The notes under the pieces: generated by a model
Databases searched by the model: none
Told to the model about the DNA's origin: nothing
What the model saw: only the letters and a program-made list of their open reading frames with translations
Shown: positions 1 to 5,498 of the stretch, piece after piece
How positions within the stretch are numbered: position 1 is the first letter of the stretch
Layout of the letters: each line of letters starts with the position of its first letter
Program-made: the position numbers and the translations under genes
Assembly (NCBI GenBank): GCA_026994735.1
Contig: JALWQD010000163.1
Span: 1 to 6,341 of the forward strand
Origin: Gammaproteobacteria bacterium
GTDB lineage: Bacteria; Pseudomonadota; Gammaproteobacteria; SZUA-140
Direction: 5' to 3'
DNA length: 6,341 nt

Positions 1-1
1 G

Positions 2-1633
2 GGTAATTATGCCGAAGGTGCCAGCCATACGCTGACACTGCTTGATGAGCAGCCGCTAACCGCTTCACAATTATTGCAGCAGTCCTTGCTGAAGGCGCGG
101 TTATCATTGCTGTTGCAGCAACCGGATATTGCCATTGAGAATTTACAGGCGATTCCTGAAGATCAATTAACCTCTGGACAGTTGGCCGAAGTGTATCGTC
201 TCTATGCTGAAGCCAATCAACGCCAGGGGAATTTTTTAGCCGCTGTACGTTATCGTATTCTTTATCAACATCAGCTGCCGCCAGAGGCAAGTGAAGCGCA
301 GCAAAAGAATCGGCAGCTCATCTGGCAGTTGCTGGCAAAAGCAGCCCTTGAGGATCTGTCGTCGGACACTGATATTGAAGCTGATGATGAACTTCGTGGT
401 TGGCAACAGTTGGCCGTAATTGCTCGCCAGGCCCAGAATGATGCCATTAATATCGATGCCCAGCTGGCCGCCTGGCAGGCACGTTATCCGGGACATCCGG
501 CCGCCGGTGCCATTCTTGAAGGTTTACGAGAACGCTCACACCAGATCCACCAACGGCCACAACAGATTGCCTTTCTGTTGCCGGAAGGTGGCACTTTGGC
601 AAAAGTGGCCGCAGTCCTGCGCGAGGGGATATTATTTGCCTATTATCAGACGTCAGATTACCGCCCTGAATTACGTTTTTACGATACCGGGCTTTCAACA
701 GAGTCTATGATTGCTGCCTATCGTCAGGCCGAGAGGGAAGGGGCGGAGATGATTATTGGCCCTTTACGCAAGGATTTTGTCCGTGACCTGGCGGCACAGT
801 ATAGGCACTTCCCGTTACCAACGTTGAGCCTGAACTATTTGCCCGCAACTGCTGAACGAGAGAGTGAGGGCGCAAATGGCCTCTATCAGTTTGGTCTGGC
901 GCCCGAAGATGAGGTGCAACAATTAGCTGAAAGGGCTTGGCTTGATGGCCATAACCAGTCATTGGCGATGATCCCGGAGGGTGCTTGGGGTGACCGGTTA
1001 CTGGCGGCCTTTCAGTCACGCTGGGATGCTTTGGGTGGGCGCTTGCTGAAGGTTGTCCGTTATCAGCCCCGGGCAAATGACTTTTCCCGTCAGCTCAGAA
1101 CATTGCTTAATCTTGATGCCAGTCGTCAGCGTAAACGGTCACTGGCAGCACTGCTGGGTGAGCGGCTGTCCTTTGAGCCGCGGCGGCGCCAGGATGCCGA
1201 CTTTATCTTTCTTGTCGCGTCACCGCGTGCGGCACGGTTGATACGGCCACAATTGCGTTTTCACTATGCCAGTGATCTGGCTATCTATGCTACTTCCCTG
1301 GTTTATAGTGGCCAACAATCGCCACGGCAGGATCGTGACATGAACGGCATTCTTTTTTGCGATATTCCCTGGGTCTTGAACAACGATCCTGTCTATCAGG
1401 CTGAGCGTAATATGATTGCCCGTTTGTGGCCGGAAGACTCTCGTCGTTACTTCCGCTTTTATGCTTTGGGAATGGATACCTTTTCATTGTTGGGCCAGTT
1501 AGGTGTGTTACAGGCATATCCACATGAAAGCTATCAAGGGCGCACAGGTGCCATTTTTCTGCTCAATAACGGGCGCCTCTTCCGACAGTTACCTTGGGCA
1601 CATTTTGTCAATGGCCGACCGCGACTCAATTGA
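2..1633 (+). CDS. lpoA: Penicillin-binding protein activator LpoA (5'-truncated by the window edge)
   Basis: LpoA is an outer-membrane lipoprotein that reaches through the periplasm to stimulate the peptidoglycan synthase PBP1A. The reading frame is open from base 2, so 543 residues are visible and the true start, signal peptide and lipobox lie upstream. The TTG at 74 is only an internal codon. The visible N-terminal part (to about residue 180) is helical and TPR-like, with blocks such as LAEVYRLYAEANQRQGNF. A periplasmic-binding-protein-like domain starts at QIAFLLPEGG (nucleotide 563) and contains AEMIIGPLRKDFV, SLAMIPEGAWGDRLLAAF, DADFIFLVASPRAARLIRPQ and YALGMDTFSLL. The end, LPWAHFVNGRPRL, aligns by eye with the E. 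coli LpoA tail LSWLQYQQGQVVP. This two-domain layout is the LpoA (YraM) family pattern. yraN follows with a 23-bp overlap, as expected for this locus. Identification is confident; the missing N-terminus prevents a check of the lipoprotein signal. Confidence 0.93.
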   Translation, partial: GNYAEGASHTLTLLDEQPLTASQLLQQSLLKARLSLLLQQPDIAIENLQAIPEDQLTSGQLAEVYRLYAEANQRQGNFLAAVRYRILYQHQLPPEASEAQQKNRQLIWQLLAKAALEDLSSDTDIEADDELRGWQQLAVIARQAQNDAINIDAQLAAWQARYPGHPAAGAILEGLRERSHQIHQRPQQIAFLLPEGGTLAKVAAVLREGILFAYYQTSDYRPELRFYDTGLSTESMIAAYRQAEREGAEMIIGPLRKDFVRDLAAQYRHFPLPTLSLNYLPATAERESEGANGLYQFGLAPEDEVQQLAERAWLDGHNQSLAMIPEGAWGDRLLAAFQSRWDALGGRLLKVVRYQPRANDFSRQLRTLLNLDASRQRKRSLAALLGERLSFEPRRRQDADFIFLVASPRAARLIRPQLRFHYASDLAIYATSLVYSGQQSPRQDRDMNGILFCDIPWVLNNDPVYQAERNMIARLWPEDSRRYFRFYALGMDTFSLLGQLGVLQAYPHESYQGRTGAIFLLNNGRLFRQLPWAHFVNGRPRLN

Positions 1634-2006
1634 CCGTTCCGTTCTTGCCCGGCAACGTGGTCAGACAGCAGAAGTTATTGCCTGTCGCTATCTCCTTGCC
1701 CAAGGGCTTGTGCTCCTCGAGCGCAATTATTACTGTCGCTGGGGTGAAATAGATTTGATCATGCGGGATGGAAAAACGGTCGTTTTTGTCGAGGTTCGCT
1801 ATCGCAGCAATCGCTGTTTTGCCACTGCCGCTGAGAGTATCGATTATCGCAAACAGAAAAAACTGATTTTGACGGCAGCACAGTATTTGCAGAAAAAGGG
1901 GCTGAGTGATCGCTGTCCAGTCCGTTTCGATGTGGTTACAATGCGCTCAATTGGGTTGGCTTGTGAAAGTGATCTTGAGTGGCTTAGCGATGCCTTCCAG
2001 GCATGA
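1611..2006 (+). CDS. yraN: YraN family protein (UPF0102, PD-(D/E)XK nuclease-like fold)
   Basis: A 131-residue protein of the UPF0102/YraN family, whose members have a nuclease-like fold but no firmly established function. Visible family marks are Glu21 in GQTAEVIACRYL, RNYYCRWGEIDLIMRDGKTV (residues 38-57) with Glu46 and Asp48, VVFVEVRYR (57-65) with Glu61, Gln82 in YRKQKKLILTAAQYL, and RFDVV (105-109). The E-x-K position of the nuclease fold reads EVR here, as also in E. coli YraN, so this is not a defect. The end DLEWLSDAFQA matches the family tail. I chose ATG 1611 because MADRDSIDRS leads directly into the conserved region. The same frame is open back to 1503, but that extension lies wholly inside lpoA and does not resemble the family. 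There is no strong Shine-Dalgarno before 1611, so translation is probably coupled to lpoA, whose stop is 23 bp inside this gene. Confidence 0.93.
   Translation: MADRDSIDRSVLARQRGQTAEVIACRYLLAQGLVLLERNYYCRWGEIDLIMRDGKTVVFVEVRYRSNRCFATAAESIDYRKQKKLILTAAQYLQKKGLSDRCPVRFDVVTMRSIGLACESDLEWLSDAFQA
1990..2004. repeat. Short perfect hairpin at the yraN stop codon
   Basis: ATGCCT (1990-1995) and AGGCAT (1999-2004) are perfect inverted repeats around a 3-nt loop, ending on the first base of the yraN TGA. No T-run follows, so it is not an intrinsic terminator. It could affect mRNA decay or ribosome release at the end of yraN, or be chance. Confidence 0.35.
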
Positions 2007-2090
2007 TGGGATGCTGTTGCTGTCATTAGTATCCCTGTCAGGGGCTGTGCGTCTTTTTTGCCCAATTTTACGATGGTCAGGAGGTTTGAA
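2007..2090 (+). other. yraN-dolP spacer, the place where diaA sits in E. coli
   Basis: This 84-bp gap has no gene and no recognisable remnant of diaA. It holds an inverted repeat GGGAT (2008-2012)/ATCCC (2031-2035), a compact CCCTG-T-CAGGG palindrome (2033-2043), and a run of six T at 2054-2059. The T-run lies ten bases after the palindrome, which is too far for a standard intrinsic terminator. The spacer is in frame with both yraN and dolP and has no stop codon after the yraN TGA. I see no sigma-E promoter of the type that drives dolP in E. coli. Confidence 0.5.
2079..2084 (+). promoter_or_regulatory. Strong Shine-Dalgarno AGGAGG fixing the TTG start of dolP
   Basis: A perfect AGGAGG lies six bases before TTG 2091. 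The alternative starts TTG 2058 and ATG 2073 have no comparable site, and ATG 2073 is upstream of this motif. The site therefore decides the dolP start in favour of 2091. Confidence 0.8.
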
Positions 2091-2678
2091 TTGATAGCTC
2101 GTCATATTGTTCTGCGCGGAATGGCTATTGTCTGTCTTGTCCCGATGCTGTCTGCCTGTATCGGCGGGGCTGTGGTTGCGGGCGCGGCGGGAGGCGCCGC
2201 TGTAAGCGCGGATGAACGCACCATGGGTACTATGCTCGATGATGAAACACTGGAATTTAAGGCCAGCCATGCCATTGCCAACGAGCCGGGGCTTGAGCAA
2301 GGAGTACGTATTTCTGTTACCAGCTACAATCATGTTGTCCTCTTGAGTGGCCAAGCAGCGACGGAATTGCAGCGAAAGAAAGCCGTCGCCTTGACGCGTC
2401 AATTGGCAAAAGGTCGGCGAATATATGATGGCATCGTCATCGGGCCTGTGCTGCCCATCAGTGAGCGCCTGGCTGATGCCGGTGTGACGGCAAAAATCAA
2501 GACGGCTTTGTTAAGTTCAAAAGCGGCCATTGCTGTCAAAGTGAAAGTGGTGACCGAAGCAAGGACTGCCTTTTTGATGGGTCTCCTGAGTCGTGCGGAA
2601 GGAAAGGCTGCGGCAGCGACTGTGCAGCAGGTGGATAGTGTGAAGAAGGTCATCAAACTTTTTGAATATACGGATTGA
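2091..2678 (+). CDS. dolP: Outer-membrane BON-domain lipoprotein DolP (YraP)
   Basis: DolP is a dual-BON-domain lipoprotein of the outer membrane. In E. coli it supports envelope integrity and binds anionic phospholipid at division sites. With the TTG start this is 195 residues, close to E. coli DolP (191). A short signal peptide with Arg4, His5 and Arg9, followed by the hydrophobic stretch MAIVCLVPML, ends in the lipobox LSAC; Cys23 would be lipidated. The next residue is Ile, not Asp, which fits outer-membrane sorting. A Gly/Ala-rich linker follows, then DERTMGTMLDDETLE, which matches RSVGTQVDDGTLE in E. coli DolP. BON1 spans about 51-118 (VRISVTSYNHVVLLSGQA) and BON2 about 128-195 (VKVKVVTEARTAFLMGLLSR, then AEGKAAAATVQQVDSVKKV). 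In the second BON the usual turn 'ENG' of E. coli reads 'EAR'. It lies 84 bp after yraN and 9 bp before the dehydrogenase gene, so co-transcription is likely. The assignment is firm; the start is well supported by the ribosome-binding site. Confidence 0.92.
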   Translation: MIARHIVLRGMAIVCLVPMLSACIGGAVVAGAAGGAAVSADERTMGTMLDDETLEFKASHAIANEPGLEQGVRISVTSYNHVVLLSGQAATELQRKKAVALTRQLAKGRRIYDGIVIGPVLPISERLADAGVTAKIKTALLSSKAAIAVKVKVVTEARTAFLMGLLSRAEGKAAAATVQQVDSVKKVIKLFEYTD

Positions 2679-2687
2679 GGCGGCACG

Positions 2688-4100
2688 ATGGCACTCTCCC
2701 GGTCGCAACGAGATGACTTGCGCCATATTGTCGGCAAACGCTTCCTTGAAGACCCTGCCGATTGTTGGCCCTATGGTTATGACAACAGTAAACGTCATTT
2801 TCCACCCGATGGTGTTGTCTTTGCGCTGACCCATGACGAAGTTGAGGCGATTACACAGCTTTGTCATCAACAGCATATTCCCCTGGTCGCCCGAGGCCGT
2901 GGAACGGGCACAACCGGTGCGACCGTACCGACACGGGGTGGCCTCGTACTGTCGCTGGAAAGGATGGGTGAGATTTTAAAAATCGATCCCGATAATCGCG
3001 TTATTGTCTGTCAGCCTGGGGTCACGAATCGGCAGGTTCAACAGGCTGCAAGTGAACATGGTTTCTTCTGGCCACCAGACCCCACGAGTGCAGCATTCTG
3101 CACGATCGGTGGCAATCTGGCCTATAATTCTGCCGGCCCCCGGGCTGTCAAATACGGAACTCCTCGGGAAAATACCCTCGGCTTGCGTGCAGTCACCGGT
3201 TATGGAGCGAGCTTGCGAACAGGTGTTTATACGACCAAGGGGGTCGTTGGCTATGATTTGACGCGGCTATTAATTGGCTCTGAAGGAACGTTGGCAACGA
3301 TTACCGAAGCGACACTGCAATTGACGCCACTGGCTGAATCTGTCTGCACGATTGAGGCAATCTATAGCGACATTGAAGGTGCTGCCCGGGCAGTATCACG
3401 GATTATGGCGCAGCCGATGACACCCTGTGCTCTGGAATTTATGGATGGCATGGCGATCGATATGATTCGCCACTATGCCGATGTTGAGATTCCCGCAGAT
3501 GCCGGAGCGCTATTGATTATAGAAGTAGATGGCCCCGAAAGTTTAATGGCCGAGGCTGTTCAGGCAATATCAGCGGCGGCTGAAAACCCGTCACTCAGTC
3601 GTCTGCAGGCCGCTAAAGACCGCACGCAGGCTGCCAGGCTATGGGACATGCGTAAGGCCTTGTCGCCTGCTCTGCGTACGGTTGCGCCAGGAAAAATCAA
3701 TGAAGATGTTGTCGTCCCTGTTTCGCGCATTCCTGAGCTGATCACAGCGCTGGAGTCGATGGCGCAACAGTATGACATCAAGATTGTCAATTTTGGCCAC
3801 GCTGGCAATGGCAACATTCATGTCAACTTGCTTGTTGATCCCTCTGATAATGAGCAGATGAAGCGCGCAAATGATTGTCTTGCTGCCGTTTTTGAGCGAG
3901 TTCTGGCATTGGGTGGTACGCTCTCGGGGGAGCATGGTATCGGTCTCGTAAAGCGAGAGGCAATTGCTCTTGAGCTGTCAGCCGAGGCCTTGCTTCTGAT
4001 GCGTGCGATCAAGGCGCAGTTTGACCCGCACGGTATTCTCAATCCGGATAAGATGTTCCCCTGTGTTGCTGAGGGGGAAGGTTGCACAGCTAGTGTTTAA
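2688..4100 (+). CDS. FAD-linked D-2-hydroxyacid dehydrogenase (D-lactate dehydrogenase/GlcD-like)
   Basis: A 470-residue flavoprotein of the family that oxidises D-2-hydroxyacids (D-lactate, glycolate, D-2-hydroxyglutarate) to 2-oxoacids. The FAD-binding PCMH-type domain spans about 40-215: PLVARGRGTGTTGA (65-78), QPGVTNRQVQQAA, PPDPTSAAFCTIGGNLAYNS (129-148), then KGVVGYDLTRLLIGSEGTL (184-202). The FAD-oxidase C-terminal domain runs from about 220 to 457, with GHAGNGNIH (370-378) and LSGEHGIGLVKRE (412-424), ending FDPHGILNPDKMFP. By homology His371, His378 and Glu415 bind the divalent metal and His416 is the active-site base. GlcD and related proteins often have Asp in GHAGDGN where this has Asn374. 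No glcE or glcF partner and no iron-sulfur domain is present, so it probably acts alone and passes electrons to a quinone or cytochrome. Its GAGG Shine-Dalgarno (2677-2680) overlaps the dolP stop. The exact substrate cannot be read from sequence, so I give no gene symbol. Confidence 0.9.
   Translation: MALSRSQRDDLRHIVGKRFLEDPADCWPYGYDNSKRHFPPDGVVFALTHDEVEAITQLCHQQHIPLVARGRGTGTTGATVPTRGGLVLSLERMGEILKIDPDNRVIVCQPGVTNRQVQQAASEHGFFWPPDPTSAAFCTIGGNLAYNSAGPRAVKYGTPRENTLGLRAVTGYGASLRTGVYTTKGVVGYDLTRLLIGSEGTLATITEATLQLTPLAESVCTIEAIYSDIEGAARAVSRIMAQPMTPCALEFMDGMAIDMIRHYADVEIPADAGALLIIEVDGPESLMAEAVQAISAAAENPSLSRLQAAKDRTQAARLWDMRKALSPALRTVAPGKINEDVVVPVSRIPELITALESMAQQYDIKIVNFGHAGNGNIHVNLLVDPSDNEQMKRANDCLAAVFERVLALGGTLSGEHGIGLVKREAIALELSAEALLLMRAIKAQFDPHGILNPDKMFPCVAEGEGCTASV
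4056..4079. repeat. Imperfect hairpin near the convergent gene ends
   Basis: TTCCCCT (4056-4062) pairs with AGGGGGAA (4072-4079) with one bulged G and a 9-nt loop. It sits inside the dehydrogenase C-terminus, just beyond the sspB stop on the other strand. Neither strand has a T-run after it, so it is not a standard terminator, but it is the only stem I see near the convergent junction. Confidence 0.3.
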
Positions 4101-4581
4101 TGAGCTTCAGGTGCGGGCGTTTTCCTGGTCTTGGCTTTTTCCCTTTAGCCGCTGGCTGCTGAGCATCCGTGGCTTCCTCTGATCCAGTTTCTGTTTGCTT
4201 CTCTTCTGGGCTTTCGCCTGCGGCTGGATTTTCTCCCGTACTGCCAACGGGGGTTGCGGTCATATCGGCATTCTCGAAAACCATGCCTTCACCATTTTCA
4301 CGCGCATAAATCGCCAGAATGGCGGCAACAGGAACCTGAACGTCCATGCTGCGGCCACTGAATCGAGCCTCAAAAAACAACCAGTCATTATCGAGTTGAT
4401 AGGCCGCTGTAGCCTGACTGCTGAGATTCAGGACGATGCGATCATTTTCGATATAGGGTTCGGGTACGACTGTGCCCGGGTAGCTGGCCTGTACGAGAAT
4501 ATAAGGTGTCAGACCGTTATCCTGTATCCATTCACGGATGGCGCGTAGCAGATAGGGGCGGCTGGGTGTCATCATATCCAT
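4090..4581 (-). CDS. sspB: ClpXP protease specificity-enhancing factor SspB
   Basis: SspB tethers ssrA-tagged and some other substrates to the ClpXP protease. This copy is 163 residues, close to E. coli SspB (165). The substrate-binding domain covers about 4-105: TPSRPYLLRAIREWIQDNGL (5-24) matches LTPRRPYLLRAFYEWLLDN, and VPVAAILAIYARENGEGMVF (83-102) matches the E. coli VPLAAVLAIYARENG block. A flexible acidic and Ala/Pro-rich linker (about 106-148) follows. The C-terminal ClpX-binding motif KRPHLKLIKH (154-163) corresponds to GRPALRVVK, with one extra His. I chose the ATG at 4581 (MDMMTPS). The frame stays open to 4779, but that stretch lies inside sspA and looks nothing like the family; ATG 4575 or 4572 are alternatives. 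No clear Shine-Dalgarno precedes it. The gene starts 16 bp after the sspA stop, so coupled expression is likely. Its last 11 bp overlap the converging dehydrogenase gene. Confidence 0.95.
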   Translation of the reverse strand: MDMMTPSRPYLLRAIREWIQDNGLTPYILVQASYPGTVVPEPYIENDRIVLNLSSQATAAYQLDNDWLFFEARFSGRSMDVQVPVAAILAIYARENGEGMVFENADMTATPVGSTGENPAAGESPEEKQTETGSEEATDAQQPAAKGKKPRPGKRPHLKLIKH

Positions 4582-4597
4582 GCAGATTGTCGTTTTT

Positions 4598-5230
4598 TCA
4601 GGCCCAACTGGTAAATTCCTCTTCGATGTCGGAAAGGCTTTGACGGAAGGATTCCCGCTGAAAGAGACGTTCAGCGTAGTCCTTGACAGGTTGTGCTTGT
4701 GATGGCAATTCGATGCCGAGTTGTGCCAGGCGCCAGAGAATGGGTGCCATGCTGCATTCGAGCAGAGAGAATTCATCATTCATAAAGTAGGCACGTTTGC
4801 TGAGCATAGGCGAGAGCAGGACAAGGTCGCTGGCAATGGCCTGGCGGGCCTTGCTTGCTTTTTTCTTGTCGCCACTGCTGATATCCGGTAACAGCTGATA
4901 CCAGTCTTGATCGATACGATGCAACATCAGGCGGGTGCGTGCACGGGAAACAGGATCGACAGGCATCAAGGGCGGGTGCGGGAAACGTTCATCGAAGTAT
5001 TCCATGATGATTTGTGCGTCATAGATAACCAGATCACGGTCAACCAGGGTCGGTGTCGTATTATAGGCATTGAGGTCGACGAGATCTTCAGGGGGATTGT
5101 CGATATCAACGTCGATGATATCAGCGGTAATGCTTTTTTCTGCCAGGACGATGCGGACACGATGACTATCAGGACAATCAGGGCGTGAATAAAGGGTCAT
5201 CATCGGACGGCGCGTGGCGGTCGTGGCCAT
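4598..5230 (-). CDS. sspA: Stringent starvation protein A, GST-fold RNA polymerase-associated protein
   Basis: SspA has a glutathione-S-transferase fold but binds RNA polymerase and alters transcription during starvation and acid stress in E. coli. This protein is 210 residues (E. coli 212). The thioredoxin-like N-terminal domain (about 10-82) contains MTLYSRPDCPDSHRVRIV (11-28), DNPPEDLVDLNAYNTTPTLV (44-63) with the fold's cis-proline at Pro60, and IIMEYFDERFPHPPLMPVDP (74-93). The family's conserved surface motif Pro84-His85-Pro86 is intact. The helical C-terminal domain contains DEFSLLECSMAPILWRLAQLG (152-172, compare DEFSLVDCYLAPLLWRL in E. coli). Unlike E. coli SspA, which reads GPTDIYSH at this site, this protein has Cys19 in CPDS, where GSTs and glutaredoxins carry catalytic residues. 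Start ATG 5230 has AGGAG (5241-5245) ten bases upstream. sspB follows 16 bp later. The upstream 268 bp are non-coding and carry the likely promoter. Confidence 0.96.
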   Translation of the reverse strand: MATTATRRPMMTLYSRPDCPDSHRVRIVLAEKSITADIIDVDIDNPPEDLVDLNAYNTTPTLVDRDLVIYDAQIIMEYFDERFPHPPLMPVDPVSRARTRLMLHRIDQDWYQLLPDISSGDKKKASKARQAIASDLVLLSPMLSKRAYFMNDEFSLLECSMAPILWRLAQLGIELPSQAQPVKDYAERLFQRESFRQSLSDIEEEFTSWA

Positions 5231-5240
5231 ATCTGGATAT

Positions 5241-5245
5241 CTCCT
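5241..5245 (-). promoter_or_regulatory. sspA Shine-Dalgarno
   Basis: AGGAG on the minus strand, ten bases before the sspA ATG. Next to it the leader contains GCTAGC (5246-5251) followed by a second GCTAG copy (5253-5257), a small repeat that could partly pair near the ribosome-binding site. Confidence 0.65.
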
Positions 5246-5325
5246 GCTAGCGGCTAGACATAAATGTGGACAGTAAGGGCTGTATCATGAATAAGGGTGC
5301 GATTGAATTCCCTATGCAACTAAAT

Positions 5326-5331
5326 TTTATA
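5326..5331 (-). promoter_or_regulatory. Possible second, proximal sspA -10 element (weak)
   Basis: TATAAA on the minus strand, about 95 bp before the sspA start. The 17-bp-spaced -35 position reads GGTTAA, a poor match. That position lies at the centre of the 5340-5367 inverted repeat. I hold this as a weak candidate beside the better promoter at 5398-5425. Confidence 0.25.
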
Positions 5332-5339
5332 CGTCACAG

Positions 5340-5367
5340 AGCAACTGATTAACCGAGTCTAGTTGCT
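5340..5367 (-). repeat. Perfect 7-bp inverted repeat in the sspA leader
   Basis: AGCAACT (5340-5346) and AGTTGCT (5361-5367) are perfect inverted repeats separated by 14 bp. If transcription starts near 5391 this forms a stem-loop early in the sspA 5' leader. If the weak TATAAA at 5326-5331 is a promoter, the repeat would instead straddle its -35 region like an operator. The sequence does not show which, and chance is possible. Confidence 0.4.
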
Positions 5368-5397
5368 GCGAGCAGTGCCCTCCTGTCGAGCTGAACT

Positions 5398-5425
5398 ATC
5401 ATAGCATAAATCTTCAAAATGACGA
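5398..5425 (-). promoter_or_regulatory. Candidate extended -10 sigma-70 promoter for sspA-sspB
   Basis: On the minus strand, -35 TCGTCA (5425-5420; four of six bases match TTGACA), a 16-bp spacer, and -10 TATGAT (5403-5398) with the extended TGC just before it (5406-5404). Transcription would start near 5391-5392 and give a leader of about 160 nt. Directly upstream lies a tract almost free of G and C. In E. coli sspA responds to starvation, but nothing here proves the same control. Confidence 0.55.
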
Positions 5426-5426
5426 C

Positions 5427-5469
5427 TTTTTTTAATTAACTATATGTTTTTATAATAGTTATTTTTTAT
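5427..5469 (-). promoter_or_regulatory. AT tract upstream of the sspA promoter (UP-element-like)
   Basis: Only three of 43 bases are G or C. On the minus strand the tract includes A7 (5433-5427) and A-rich blocks just upstream of the proposed -35. This is the position and composition of an UP element contacted by the RNA polymerase alpha subunit, or of an H-NS-like binding site. It contains a 7-bp AT inverted repeat, TAACTAT (5437-5443)/ATAGTTA (5455-5461). That repeat is followed by T6 on the plus strand, where no upstream gene needs a terminator. Confidence 0.4.
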
Positions 5470-5498
5470 GGAGTCGATGCATTGTTTTTCCTGGATGG

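Noticed and set aside
74..76. TTG as the start codon of lpoA
   Set aside because: The frame is open to the window edge, and the upstream residues continue the helical TPR-like domain; there is no Shine-Dalgarno. LpoA also needs an N-terminal signal peptide, which a start here would lack.
753..1076. Minus-strand open frame inside lpoA
   Set aside because: Low-complexity Pro/His/Ser-rich translation opposite a clear coding frame, with no ribosome-binding site or family resemblance.
1503..1610. Longer yraN start
   Set aside because: The extension lies within lpoA in another frame and shows no family similarity; ATG 1611 gives the usual YraN length.
2033..2059. Intrinsic terminator between yraN and dolP
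   Set aside because: The CCCTG/CAGGG stem has too small a loop and the T-run begins ten bases after it, so it does not meet the normal terminator pattern.
4195..4548. Plus-strand open frame opposite sspB
   Set aside because: It is antisense to conserved SspB sequence and has no recognisable domain.
4582..4779. Longer sspB start
   Set aside because: The extra 66 residues are a shadow of the sspA coding sequence; ATG 4581 gives the standard SspB N-terminus.
5437..5467. Intrinsic terminator downstream of djlA
   Set aside because: The stem has only one G-C pair and the T-run is on the plus strand, whereas djlA is transcribed from the minus strand.
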